Source: Bacillus timonensis
Lineage (GTDB): Bacteria > Bacillota > Bacilli > Bacillales > Bacillaceae_L
Length of the DNA stretch: 64,000 nt
Assembly: GCF_004799755.1 (NCBI RefSeq)
Contig: NZ_SLUB01000017.1
Span: forward strand, 1-64,000
Reading direction: 5' to 3'
The notes beneath the pieces are model-generated. The model ran no database searches and had not been told where the DNA came from. It worked only from the letters and a program-made list of their open reading frames with translations. Position 1 is the first letter of the stretch. Each line of letters starts with the position of its first letter. Shown one piece after another: positions 9,241-20,351 of the stretch. The position numbers were made by a program, and so were the translations under genes.

Positions 9241-10233
9241 ATGGCGACGATTAAAGATGTAGCATTAAGAGCGGGTTTTTCGATTTCGACGGTTTCTCGT
9301 GTATTAAACAACGATGACAGCCTATCTGTACCAGATGAAACGAGAGAAAAGATCTATGAGGCTGCGGACGAGCTTAACTACCGCAAGAAAACAGTACGAC
9401 CGATTGTAAAAAACATCGCGTTCCTTTACTGGTTATCTGATAAAGAAGAACTGGAAGACGTGTACTTCAAAACGATGAGAATGGAAATTGAGAGACTGGG
9501 AAAGGTATTTAATGTTGAATTGATGACCTATAAGGTCTCTGAAGGAATTGATAAAATTCCAGACAATATCGAAGGGTTTATAGCGGTTGGCATGTTTCCG
9601 GACCGCGATATTGAGGCGCTGCGCAGAAAAACACAGAATGGAGTATTCATCGACTTATCACCAGATCCAAAACATTATGATTCTGTTCGCCCAGACTTGG
9701 TTCAAATCACCAAGGAAGCGATTGATATTTTCATGGAAAGTGGGCATGAGCGAATTGGCTTTATTGGTGGAACCTACCATAATCCAAACACCCATGAGGA
9801 GGACATGGATATACGTGAACAAACCTTCCGTGCATATATGCAGGAAAAAGGTTTACTAGTTGAGGACTACGTTTTTACCCATCGTGGCTTTTCAGTAGAT
9901 AACGGCTACCAGCTTATGACAAATGCAATTAAAGCTCTAAAAGATGACCTGCCAACAGCCTTTTTTATCGCTGCTGATCCAATTGCGGTTGGCTGTCTGC
10001 AAGCTTTAAATGAGCATGAGATTTCGATTCCGAATCGCGTCAGTGTGATTAGTGTGAACAATATTAGTGTATCGAAATATGTGTCACCACCACTTACCAC
10101 CTTTCACATTGATATAAAAGAGTTATGTAAAAATGCAATGCAGCTATTGCTAGAAAGAGTGGTAGAAAAACGAAAACTAAGTAAAACGTTGTATATCGGA
10201 TCTGAAATCGTCATGAGAAAAAGCACAAAATAA
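9241..10233 (+). CDS. ganR: LacI-family transcriptional regulator, paralogue 2 (probable GanR)
   Basis: The 330-residue product has the LacI DNA-binding helices (residues 2-23, ending SISTVSRVLN) and a periplasmic-binding-like ligand domain. As in the previous gene the hinge lacks the canonical ARxL helix (LNYRKKTVRPIVKN), which fits an operator with an AT centre rather than the central CG most LacI proteins need. AGAGGTG is 6-8 nt before the ATG at 9241. Operators of the form AGTAAAATATTTTACT sit both upstream (9125, 9181) and downstream before ganS (10261, 10283). By position it matches B. subtilis GanR, repressor of ganSPQAB; which paralogue binds these sites is inferred, not shown. Confidence 0.85.
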   Translation: MATIKDVALRAGFSISTVSRVLNNDDSLSVPDETREKIYEAADELNYRKKTVRPIVKNIAFLYWLSDKEELEDVYFKTMRMEIERLGKVFNVELMTYKVSEGIDKIPDNIEGFIAVGMFPDRDIEALRRKTQNGVFIDLSPDPKHYDSVRPDLVQITKEAIDIFMESGHERIGFIGGTYHNPNTHEEDMDIREQTFRAYMQEKGLLVEDYVFTHRGFSVDNGYQLMTNAIKALKDDLPTAFFIAADPIAVGCLQALNEHEISIPNRVSVISVNNISVSKYVSPPLTTFHIDIKELCKNAMQLLLERVVEKRKLSKTLYIGSEIVMRKSTK

Positions 10234-10260
10234 ACCAACGAAACATTTTTGTCACTTTTT

Positions 10261-10300
10261 CGTAAAATATTTTACCGAATTTAGTAAAAAATAGTTTACT
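10261..10300. promoter_or_regulatory. Tandem GanR-type operators before ganS
   Basis: CGTAAAATATTTTACC (10261-10276) and AGTAAAAAATAGTTTACT (10283-10300) repeat the palindromes found before the regulator gene. The right half of the second overlaps the putative -35 box TTTACT, so a bound repressor would block RNA polymerase. Confidence 0.8.
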
Positions 10301-10343
10301 AGTTTTTTGTAAAATGATATATTATAAGTGTAAAGCGTTTTCA
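10295..10343 (+). promoter_or_regulatory. ganS promoter with catabolite-responsive element
   Basis: TTTACT (10295-10300), a 17-bp spacer and TATATT (10318-10323) form a plausible sigma-A promoter. GTAAAGCGTTTTCA (10330-10343) matches the CcpA cre consensus at 12 of 14 positions and lies at the expected transcription start, where CcpA would repress the operon when glucose is present. Confidence 0.7.
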
Positions 10344-10394
10344 TTAATAAAAAGGGGGAAACGCAAAATGACGAATAGAAAGGAAGTAACATCG

Positions 10395-11666
10395 ATGAAG
10401 TATAAAAAATATTTAGGTATTGTTGGTACTCTTGCCTTAAGTTTTTCTCTAGCTGCTTGTGGACCTCAGGATAGTGGCGATCAAAGTAAAGCTCCAAAGG
10501 ATGATGAAAAGACGAAAGAACTGATCGTTTGGGAAGATATTGAGAAAAGTGCTGGTATTGAAGATGCAATTGCTAAATTCGAACAAGAGCATGGCGTAAC
10601 GGTAAAAGTAGTTGAAAAGCCTTACGCACAACAAATCGAAAATCTTCGTTTAGATGGACCAGCTGGGACAGGCCCAGACGTTTTAACAATGCCTGGTGAC
10701 CAAATTGGTACTGCAGTTGTTGAAGGTCTAATTAAAGATTTAGATGTAAGTGAAGACGTTCAATCAATTTATACGGAATCAGCTATGCAATCACAAATCG
10801 TGGATGGAAAAGTTTATGGATTACCTAAAGCAGTAGAAACGACAATGCTTTATTACAATAAAGATTTAATATCAGAAGAAGAACTACCACAAACTCTTGA
10901 AGAATGGTATGACTACTCAAAAGAAGTAACAGATGGTAAAAAGTTTGGTTTCCTAGCGTTATTTGACCAAATCTACTATGCACAAGGTGTTATGAGTGGA
11001 TACGGCGGTTACATTTTCGGACAAGACAATGGAAGTTTTGATGCGCAGGATATAGGGTTAGACAACGAAGGTGCGATCCAAGGTGCAGAATTCATTCAGA
11101 AGTTTTACTCTGAAGGCTTATTCCCAACAGGAATCATTGGTGAGCAAGGAATTAACGTACTAGAATCCCTATTCACTGAAGGAAAAGCAACAGCAATTAT
11201 CTCTGGACCATGGAATATCGATCCGTTTACTAAAGCTGGTGTAAACTATGGTGTTGCAAAATTACCTTCTCTAGCAAATGGTGAAAACATGAGTGCATTT
11301 GTAAACGTAAAAAGCTACAACGTAAGTTCATACTCTAAAAATCCTGAGCTTGCACAACAATTTGTTGAGTTCATTGCAAATGAAGAAAACTCAAAAACTA
11401 GATTTGAAATTACGAAAGAAGTACCAGCTGTAAAAGCGCTTGCTGAAGATCCAGCTGTTACTGAAAGTGAAGCTGCACAAGCGGTTGCTGAGCAATCTCA
11501 ATTCTCTGAATTAATGCCAAACATTCCTGAGATGAATGAGGTTTGGACGCCTGCTGATGCCGCACTTCAAACAATTGCAACAGGTAAAGCAAAACCTGCT
11601 GCAGCGTTGAAGCAAGCTGCTGAAACGATCAAAGGTCAAATTGCAGCAAACCACGGCGGTAAATAA
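10395..11666 (+). CDS. ganS: Galacto-oligosaccharide-binding lipoprotein of ABC importer
   Basis: This is a family 1 extracellular solute-binding protein of about 423 residues (B. subtilis GanS is of similar length). A short signal peptide ends in the lipobox LAAC followed by GPQDSG. The mature protein has the maltose-binding-type fold, with ELIVWED at the first strand, GTGPDVLTMPGDQ, and YGLPKAVETTMLYYNKDLI. The start at 10395 follows AAAGGAAG with 8-nt spacing; an alternative ATG at 10368, after GGGGG, would add nine residues before the signal peptide. It is the first gene of ganSPQAB. A strong hairpin after the gene separates it from the permeases and probably lets it be made in excess. 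No ATPase gene accompanies it. Confidence 0.92.
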   Translation: MKYKKYLGIVGTLALSFSLAACGPQDSGDQSKAPKDDEKTKELIVWEDIEKSAGIEDAIAKFEQEHGVTVKVVEKPYAQQIENLRLDGPAGTGPDVLTMPGDQIGTAVVEGLIKDLDVSEDVQSIYTESAMQSQIVDGKVYGLPKAVETTMLYYNKDLISEEELPQTLEEWYDYSKEVTDGKKFGFLALFDQIYYAQGVMSGYGGYIFGQDNGSFDAQDIGLDNEGAIQGAEFIQKFYSEGLFPTGIIGEQGINVLESLFTEGKATAIISGPWNIDPFTKAGVNYGVAKLPSLANGENMSAFVNVKSYNVSSYSKNPELAQQFVEFIANEENSKTRFEITKEVPAVKALAEDPAVTESEAAQAVAEQSQFSELMPNIPEMNEVWTPADAALQTIATGKAKPAAALKQAAETIKGQIAANHGGK

Positions 11667-11693
11667 ACTCGTTCATTTTCATAAAAATAGCGT

Positions 11694-11729
11694 AAATGGT
11701 GTCAAACAAACGCTTGTTTGACACCATTT
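11694..11729 (+). terminator. Intercistronic hairpin between ganS and ganP
   Basis: AAATGGTGTCAAACAA pairs perfectly with TTGTTTGACACCATTT around a 4-nt loop (16-bp stem). There is no clean U-tract, so it is more likely a 3' stabiliser or attenuator of the ganS message than a full stop. Confidence 0.75.
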
Positions 11730-11765
11730 ATATATAAAGAGCGCTAACATAAAGAGGTGAAACCT

Positions 11766-13022
11766 ATGAAACATCGTAAAGTAGCCACGCTGCTGTCAAT
11801 CATACCGGGCTTTGGACAATTTTATAACAAACAGTGGATTAAAGGCCTCCTCTTTCTGCTACTAGGTGTATCGTTCTTCGCAGTGTTCAAAGACCTCTTA
11901 AATATGGGATTTTGGGGATTGTTTACATTAGGAACTGAAGTACCACGAGATAATTCGATGTTCCTATTGGCAGAAGGAATTATTGCGGTTATTGTTACCG
12001 CTTTCGGATTAGGGGTTTATTATCTTAATCTCCGCGATGCTTATAAAAATGGAGAAAAACGTGACATGAATTTGGCTCCGAGCACATTGAAGGAAGATTA
12101 CCGAAATCTAATTTCGCAGGGGTATCCATATGTTGTAAGTGGTCCTTCCTTATTCATCCTGATTTTTGCCGTGATTTTTCCGATTTTATTTAGTTTCGCT
12201 TTAGCTTTTACAAACTATGACCTCTACCATTCACCACCGGCTAACTTAGCTGACTGGGTGGGGTTAGATACATTCGCTAAAATTTTCACCGTCGACATTT
12301 GGCGAGCAACATTTTTTGATGTGTTGGCATGGACTGTGATTTGGACACTTGTGGCTTCCACACTTCAAGTTGCACTCGGTATTTTCCTTGCCATTTTAGT
12401 CAATCAAAAAGAAATCCGTTTTAAAAAGTTTTTCCGTACGATTTTAGTTCTACCTTGGGCTGTACCAGGGTTTGTTACGATTTTGATTTTTGCGGGATTA
12501 TTTAATGATTCATTTGGTGCAATTAACAATGATATTTTAGCCTTTTTCGGAATTGATCCGATTCCTTGGTTAACAGATGCAGGTTGGACTAAGGTTGCCC
12601 TCATCGTTATGCAAGGATGGTTAGGCTTCCCATATATTTTCATTGTCACAACTGGGGTGCTTCAATCAATTCCAGAGGATTTATATGAAGCAGCAACCAT
12701 TGATGGTGCATCGATTTTTGCGAAGTTTAAAAATATCACGATGCCCATGATTCTACTGGCAATGGCACCAATTATTATTACGCAATTTACATTTAACTTT
12801 AATAACTTTAATATTATTTATCTTTTCAACGGCGGTGGCCCAGCAGTTCCTGGATCAACAGCGGGTGGAACAGATATCCTCGTTTCTTGGATTTACAAAT
12901 TAACGATGCAGTCCAGCCAGTACTCACTTGCGGCCGCATTAACGATTTTACTATCTGTATTCGTTATTGCAATTGCGCTATGGCAGTTCAGACGGACAAA
13001 TTCATTCAAGGAGGGGGCTTAA
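11766..13022 (+). CDS. ganP: Galacto-oligosaccharide ABC importer permease (MalF-type)
   Basis: The 418-residue membrane protein (same length as B. subtilis GanP) has two N-terminal helices joined by a cytoplasmic loop and then the binding-protein-dependent permease domain. The EAA loop that docks with the ATPase reads EAATIDGASIFAKFKNITMP. A GTG at 11757 is possible, but AGAGGTGA points to the ATG at 11766. It overlaps no gene and is followed 3 nt later by ganQ. It should pair with GanQ in the membrane and with a shared MsmX-like ATPase encoded elsewhere. Confidence 0.92.
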   Translation: MKHRKVATLLSIIPGFGQFYNKQWIKGLLFLLLGVSFFAVFKDLLNMGFWGLFTLGTEVPRDNSMFLLAEGIIAVIVTAFGLGVYYLNLRDAYKNGEKRDMNLAPSTLKEDYRNLISQGYPYVVSGPSLFILIFAVIFPILFSFALAFTNYDLYHSPPANLADWVGLDTFAKIFTVDIWRATFFDVLAWTVIWTLVASTLQVALGIFLAILVNQKEIRFKKFFRTILVLPWAVPGFVTILIFAGLFNDSFGAINNDILAFFGIDPIPWLTDAGWTKVALIVMQGWLGFPYIFIVTTGVLQSIPEDLYEAATIDGASIFAKFKNITMPMILLAMAPIIITQFTFNFNNFNIIYLFNGGGPAVPGSTAGGTDILVSWIYKLTMQSSQYSLAAALTILLSVFVIAIALWQFRRTNSFKEGA

Positions 13023-13025
13023 TTC

Positions 13026-13877
13026 ATGAAAACTAATATGAAGCAAAAAAAGTTCTCGCGCCTCCTTTTTTCTTATTTAATCTTAGGGTTTATGACGGTC
13101 ATAATTATCTATCCCCTCCTATGGACAGTTGGGGCAAGTTTTAACCCAGGTAATAGTCTTGTCAGTACATCGATTTTTCCTGAAAATCCAACCTTGGATC
13201 ATTACAAGGAATTGTTTGCAGGCAAAGATAGTTTGCAATATGGAAAATGGTATTTAAACTCATTAAAAATTAGTGTTTTTACGATGATTGGAACTATCTT
13301 AAGTGTTTCATTCACTGCCTACGCTTTTTCACGATTTCGCTTTAAAGGTAGAAAAAATGCTTTAACCCTATTCTTACTTTTACAAATGATACCGCAGTTT
13401 TCAGCCTTGATTGCATTATTTGTCCTTGCGCAAATTCTTGGAATGATGAACAACCACTGGCTGTTAATCCTTCTCTACATCGGTGGTCAAATTCCAATGA
13501 ACACGTATCTGATGAAGGGATATATGGATTCAATTCCAATGGATTTAGATGAAAGTGCAAAAATTGATGGCGCGAGCAATACAAGAATCTTTTGGCAAAT
13601 CATTATGCCATTATCAAGACCGATGATCGCCGTTGTCGCAATGAATGGTTTTACAGGTCCGCTTGGAGACTTTGTCTTGTCTTCAACCATTTTACGAACA
13701 CCTGAATCATACACATTGCCGATTGGGTTATACAATCTCGTCAATCAGGTAATGGGTGCAAGCTACACAACCTTTGCGGCTGGAGCTATTTTGATTAGTA
13801 TTCCAGTTGCCGTCATCTTCCTCATGCTCCAAAAACACTTTGTAAGTGGACTAACTGCAGGTGGAACAAAGGGTTAA
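13026..13877 (+). CDS. ganQ: Galacto-oligosaccharide ABC importer permease (MalG-type)
   Basis: The 283-residue six-helix permease has the MalG-type EAA motif ESAKIDGASNTRIFWQIIMP and ends in the family-typical SGLTAGGTKG tail. AGGAGGGGG lies upstream, overlapping the end of ganP, implying translational coupling. It completes the GanSPQ importer. A dispersed-repeat hairpin follows before ganA. Confidence 0.93.
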   Translation: MKTNMKQKKFSRLLFSYLILGFMTVIIIYPLLWTVGASFNPGNSLVSTSIFPENPTLDHYKELFAGKDSLQYGKWYLNSLKISVFTMIGTILSVSFTAYAFSRFRFKGRKNALTLFLLLQMIPQFSALIALFVLAQILGMMNNHWLLILLYIGGQIPMNTYLMKGYMDSIPMDLDESAKIDGASNTRIFWQIIMPLSRPMIAVVAMNGFTGPLGDFVLSSTILRTPESYTLPIGLYNLVNQVMGASYTTFAAGAILISIPVAVIFLMLQKHFVSGLTAGGTKG

Positions 13878-13879
13878 GT

Positions 13880-13941
13880 GGGAAAAGGGGACAGGTTCCT
13901 TGTCCCATCGCAAGCTTGAAAAATGGGACAAGATCCCGCAC
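13880..13941. repeat. Dispersed GGGACAGGTTC repeat, inverted pair between ganQ and ganA
   Basis: GGGGACAGGTTCCTTGTCCC (about 13887-13906) is followed by the partner GGGACAAGATCCCGCAC at about 13925-13941. The arms pair in part and match the 4089 and 37211 copies. Confidence 0.7.
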
Positions 13942-13968
13942 AACTATTGAAGGTAAAGGGAGATAGTT

Positions 13969-16041
13969 ATGTACAATCAACTTAAGAATAAAACATTTGT
14001 CACGAAAGCAAAGCACATGCTCCATGGCGGAGATTACAATCCAGACCAGTGGTTGGATTATCCAGACATTTTGGCTGATGATATTAAATTAATGAAGCTT
14101 TCTCACAGCAATACATTTTCTGTTGGGATCTTTGCGTGGAGCACGCTTGAGCCTGAAGAGGGTGTTTACAACTTTGAATGGCTTGATCAAATCATCGATA
14201 ACATTCATGGCATCGGTGGAAAGGTGATTCTGGCTACACCAAGTGGGGCAAGACCTGCTTGGATGTCACAAAAATACCCGGAGGTGCTGCGTACGAACGC
14301 AGCCAGGGTCAAGCAATTACATGGTGCAAGACATAATCATTGTTTTTCTTCACCCGTGTATCGTGAAAAAACACAACAAATGAACCGCAAGCTTGCGGAG
14401 CGATATGGAAACCATCCAGCTCTCATTATGTGGCATATTTCCAATGAATATGGTGGGGAATGTCATTGTGACCTCTGTCAGGATGCATTCCGCAATTGGT
14501 TAAAAGAAAAATACAACCATGATTTGAAGGCGCTGAATGATGCATGGTGGGGACCATTCTGGAGTCATTCGTTTACTGATTGGTCACAAATTGTATCACC
14601 ATCTCCAATCGGAGAAAACATGGTGCACGGTCATAATTTAGATTGGCGCCGCTTTGTTACCGACCAAACGATAGATTTTTATAAAAATGAAATCGTGCCT
14701 ATTCGTGAGTTAACTCCAGAAATTCCGATTACGACGAATTTTATGGGAGATACGCATGATTTAATCCCATTCCAAGGGCTTGATTATAGTAAATTTGCAA
14801 AGCACCTTGATGTCATTAGCTGGGATGCGTATCCTGCGTGGCATAATGATTGGGAAAGTACTGCTGATTTAGCAATGAAGGTTGCTTTTATTGATGACCT
14901 TTATCGTAGTCTAAAGCACCAACCGTTTTTACTGATGGAATCAACACCAAGCGCGGTGAACTGGCATACGGTAAACAGAGCGAAACGCCCAGGCATGCAC
15001 ATGCTTTCAGCAATGCAGATGGTTGCACACGGGTCTGATAGCATCCTGTATTTCCAATGGCGTAAATCTAGAGGTTCCTCTGAAAAATTCCATGGAGCCG
15101 TAGTGGACCATGATAATAGCTCGGAAAATCGTGTATTTCAAGACGTGGCAAAGGTTGGTCAAACACTTGAAAAGCTTTCAGGTGTTGTGGGAACGAATCG
15201 TGCCGCTGAAGTGGCATTCCTTTATGATTGGGACAACCACTGGGCATTAGGGGATGCGCAAGGCTTTAGCAATGATACAAAGCGTTACCCACAAACGATG
15301 CATCAGCATTATCGTGCCTTCTGGGAAAAGGATATTCCGGTAGATGTGATTACGAAGGAACATGATTTTTCTTCCTATAAATTACTTGTGGTCCCAATGC
15401 TCTACCTCGCAAGTGAAGAACTAATTGCTCGTCTGAAGGATTACGTGAAAAATGGTGGCACATTAGTGATGACCTATATTAGTGGTCTTGTAAACGAGCA
15501 TGATTTAACGTATTTAGGTGGATGGCCAAGTGATTTGCAGGAAATTTTTGGAGTGAAGCCGCTTGAAACGGATACATTATATCCGGCTGATCGAAATCGT
15601 ATCACATTCAAAGGCAAGTCCTATGAACTAAAGGATTATGCGACTGTTCTTGAGGTGAACGACGCGAAAGTGGAAGCTGTGTACGAGGAAGATTTCTATG
15701 CGAACACACCAGCGGTTACAAGCCGTGAGTATGAAACTGGAAAAACCTATTACATCGGTGGTCGACTAGAAGATGACTTCCAACGTGATTTTTACGAAGC
15801 AATCATGGAGGAACTTTCAATTACGTCTGCTGCAGACGTGAAGCATGGTCGTGGGGTTTCTGTTCAAGTGAGACAAGCTCCAGACCGAGACTACATTTTT
15901 GTCATGAACTTCACAGAAGAATCACAACAGGTAAACTTTGAGTCAGAGGTTACAGATGTTATAACAGGTGAAACATTACATGGGGAAGTTATGCTTGAAA
16001 AGTATGAAGTGCGCGTTGTAGAAAAAATGAATACCAAGTAG
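13969..16041 (+). CDS. ganA: Beta-galactosidase, glycoside hydrolase family 42
   Basis: GanA removes galactose from short beta-1,4-galactan oligomers in the cytoplasm; there is no signal peptide. The 690-residue protein has the GH42 TIM barrel with acid/base Glu160 (WHISNEYGG) and nucleophile Glu324 (LLMESTPSAVNW). The metal-binding cysteines of the family are present (Cys125 and the CHCDLC cluster at 165-170). A trimerisation domain (about 395-600) and C-terminal beta domain follow. AAAGGGAGATAG precedes the ATG. It lies downstream of the importer, and its galactose product would feed galM/galK upstream. Confidence 0.95.
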   Translation: MYNQLKNKTFVTKAKHMLHGGDYNPDQWLDYPDILADDIKLMKLSHSNTFSVGIFAWSTLEPEEGVYNFEWLDQIIDNIHGIGGKVILATPSGARPAWMSQKYPEVLRTNAARVKQLHGARHNHCFSSPVYREKTQQMNRKLAERYGNHPALIMWHISNEYGGECHCDLCQDAFRNWLKEKYNHDLKALNDAWWGPFWSHSFTDWSQIVSPSPIGENMVHGHNLDWRRFVTDQTIDFYKNEIVPIRELTPEIPITTNFMGDTHDLIPFQGLDYSKFAKHLDVISWDAYPAWHNDWESTADLAMKVAFIDDLYRSLKHQPFLLMESTPSAVNWHTVNRAKRPGMHMLSAMQMVAHGSDSILYFQWRKSRGSSEKFHGAVVDHDNSSENRVFQDVAKVGQTLEKLSGVVGTNRAAEVAFLYDWDNHWALGDAQGFSNDTKRYPQTMHQHYRAFWEKDIPVDVITKEHDFSSYKLLVVPMLYLASEELIARLKDYVKNGGTLVMTYISGLVNEHDLTYLGGWPSDLQEIFGVKPLETDTLYPADRNRITFKGKSYELKDYATVLEVNDAKVEAVYEEDFYANTPAVTSREYETGKTYYIGGRLEDDFQRDFYEAIMEELSITSAADVKHGRGVSVQVRQAPDRDYIFVMNFTEESQQVNFESEVTDVITGETLHGEVMLEKYEVRVVEKMNTK

Positions 16042-16070
16042 TCACCTTTGGTGGCTACTTATGCATCATT

Positions 16071-16105
16071 AAACTATCACTAAGAAGAATTAGTGATAGT
16101 TTTCT
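16071..16105 (+). terminator. Hairpin terminator between ganA and ganB
   Basis: AAACTATCACTAA pairs perfectly with TTAGTGATAGTTT around a 6-nt loop, ending in TTTC. A smaller hairpin (16036-16060) precedes it. Two hairpins before ganB suggest it has its own promoter or depends on read-through. Confidence 0.7.
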
Positions 16106-16115
16106 AGAATAATAA

Positions 16116-16129
16116 TGTAAGCGTTTACT
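16116..16129 (+). promoter_or_regulatory. cre box before ganB
   Basis: TGTAAGCGTTTACT matches the CcpA binding consensus at all 14 positions and lies 24 bp before the ganB start codon, so the galactanase should be repressed by good carbon sources. Confidence 0.8.
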
Positions 16130-16131
16130 GA

Positions 16132-18897
<2,766 letters not shown>

Positions 18898-18907
18898 ATT
18901 ACAAAAA

Positions 18908-18932
18908 AACCTAGTCCCACGACTAGGTTTTT
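18908..18932 (+). terminator. Rho-independent terminator after ganB
   Basis: AACCTAGTC and GACTAGGTT form a perfect 9-bp stem with loop CCAC, followed by TTT. Confidence 0.85.
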
Positions 18933-19320
18933 CTCATCTTATTTAATAGGAAAGAAAGAGTATAAAAATCCCTGCATGAGCCGCGAAAATCCGTAAAAAC
19001 ATAGTCCAATCCTCTTATGATTCTTCTCGTGCCATTTTATGCCTGTTTACTCTAGAAACGCCTAAATGACAAAAAATGGACCCTCTTTTACAAATCTATT
19101 ACTAATTTTCTGTATAACAGATTTTTCATTTCTCATGAGGTGAAAATGCTTACAAAAATAAAAATCCCTCTTTTATTTGTCAAGTTAAATTTATGTTACG
19201 AGGATTAATGATAAAAGGACTTTTTTCCTATGAAATGTAATAAAGTGCTTCAAGAGGCTTGAATTCGAGATATTATGTCGAGGTTTATCAACATTCTTCT
19301 GTTATACGAATTTGCCAAAG

Positions 19321-19338
19321 GTACTAGTTAACTAGTAC
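19321..19338. promoter_or_regulatory. Perfect 18-bp palindrome upstream of the T7SS locus
   Basis: GTACTAGTTAACTAGTAC reads the same on both strands. Flanking AAGG and CCTT extend the symmetry after a 2-nt offset. It is about 125 bp before the candidate promoter; the binding protein is unknown. Confidence 0.5.
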
Positions 19339-19444
19339 ACCTTAGGTAGTAAGCGAGTCCGAAACAGCCGACAATTTGTAGAAAAATGTAGACAAAACAG
19401 GTCTTTCGTATGAAATGGTATGTTATCAGAATATTTCGGATAAA

Positions 19445-19473
19445 TTGACCTAAACCTAAATATCGGGTAATTT
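19445..19473 (+). promoter_or_regulatory. Candidate promoter of the T7SS locus
   Basis: TTGACC (19445-19450), a 17-bp spacer and TAATTT (19468-19473) lie about 100 bp before the first gene of the locus. The -10 box is weak. Confidence 0.4.
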
Positions 19474-19575
19474 TTAGTATATATTTGGAAAAAATGTGAA
19501 CGAAGTATGTAATTTTTGCCCTGTAAATGGGCATTCCACTATATAAAACTTATTTACGATAAGCAGGTGATCTTT

Positions 19576-19926
19576 ATGGGAATTAATGTTTCTGCTGCAA
19601 TTTCACAAGCCAACCAACTTCGCAACTATGCCTCACAACTTCGTAATCTAAAAAGCTCTCTAAATGGGTTTAAAGGAAATATCAACTCGGCCTGGCAGGC
19701 GACAGAGGTCCAGTATATCAATCAAGCAATTGCGGAGATCAATCGTGAGCTTAATCAGATTGCCTCAAAGCTTGATTCAGTCGCACCAGACATCATCTCA
19801 GTTGCAAACCAAATCAAACGTGAGGAAGAGGCAGCTGCTCGTGCAGCAGAGGAGGCTAGAAGGAAGGCTGAAGAGGAAGCGCGAAACCGAGCTAAAATGA
19901 ATGGACCATACCCACGCTTTTATTAG
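19576..19926 (+). CDS. WXG100-superfamily-like helical protein, T7SS substrate or effector partner
   Basis: The 116-residue product is almost entirely helical. Its middle INSAWQATEVQYINQAI resembles the WXG turn of EsxA-like proteins (W-Q-A here). A long charged helix follows, rich in Glu, Arg and Ala (about residues 78-108), unlike standard 100-residue WXG100 proteins. There is no signal peptide. The start at 19576 follows AGGTGAT. It is the first gene of the T7SS locus, upstream of a candidate pore-forming effector, so it may be the small helical partner that many LXG-type effectors need for export. Assignment as a partner is inference. Confidence 0.65.
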   Translation: MGINVSAAISQANQLRNYASQLRNLKSSLNGFKGNINSAWQATEVQYINQAIAEINRELNQIASKLDSVAPDIISVANQIKREEEAAARAAEEARRKAEEEARNRAKMNGPYPRFY

Positions 19927-19993
19927 TAGGATGATAGGTTCAAAACTATGTCACTTTCATCCTATCGGAAATAGGGCTAAATGGGAGATATCG

Positions 19994-20272
19994 ATGAGTA
20001 AACTAAATAAAGAAAAAATTTTTCCTTCGGTTTTGTTATTTATATCCTTTTGTGTAGCTACTTATTTTACAATTGATAATTTCCTTTTTATTTATAATTA
20101 TCGAGAGGAAATGAACTTCGGATTATGGGCTTTTTTAGGAGTAACATTATTTTTAATGTGGTTAAGTCTTCTGTTTTTTAAACAACTTATCAAGGTTTTT
20201 TCGGCTAAAACGTTTAAAGAACTTTACAAAGTTTATAACCCTTATAACCCATTTAACCCTTTTAAATTCTAA
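19994..20272 (+). CDS. Small two-helix membrane protein in T7SS locus
   Basis: This 92-residue protein has two predicted membrane helices (about residues 10-32 and 44-64) and a polar tail ending in a YNPYNPFNPF repeat of aromatic-Asn-Pro. GGGAGAT precedes the ATG at 19994. No family was recognised. It sits between a WXG-like protein and a candidate toxin, so it may be an immunity or export accessory protein. Function is unknown. Confidence 0.6.
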   Translation: MSKLNKEKIFPSVLLFISFCVATYFTIDNFLFIYNYREEMNFGLWAFLGVTLFLMWLSLLFFKQLIKVFSAKTFKELYKVYNPYNPFNPFKF

Positions 20273-20351
20273 TAGTTGTGATGAACGAAAACTAGAAGAA
20301 ACAAGTGTCAGTTAACCAACCGAGGAACACATGATAAAGGAGAGGTCGACT

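Larger units (their letters stand above)
18933..19575. other. Gene-free leader region of the type VII secretion locus
   Basis: This 643-bp AT-rich stretch has no convincing gene. A 20-codon frame at 19146 has an AGGTGAAA leader but no other support. It holds an 18-bp perfect palindrome at 19321 and a candidate promoter at 19445, and probably carries the control signals of the T7SS locus. Confidence 0.5.

Noticed and set aside
19146-19208. 20-codon frame after AGGTGAAA in the T7SS leader
   Set aside because: Good ribosome site but no recognisable sequence, no coupling to a neighbour and very short; left as unproven.
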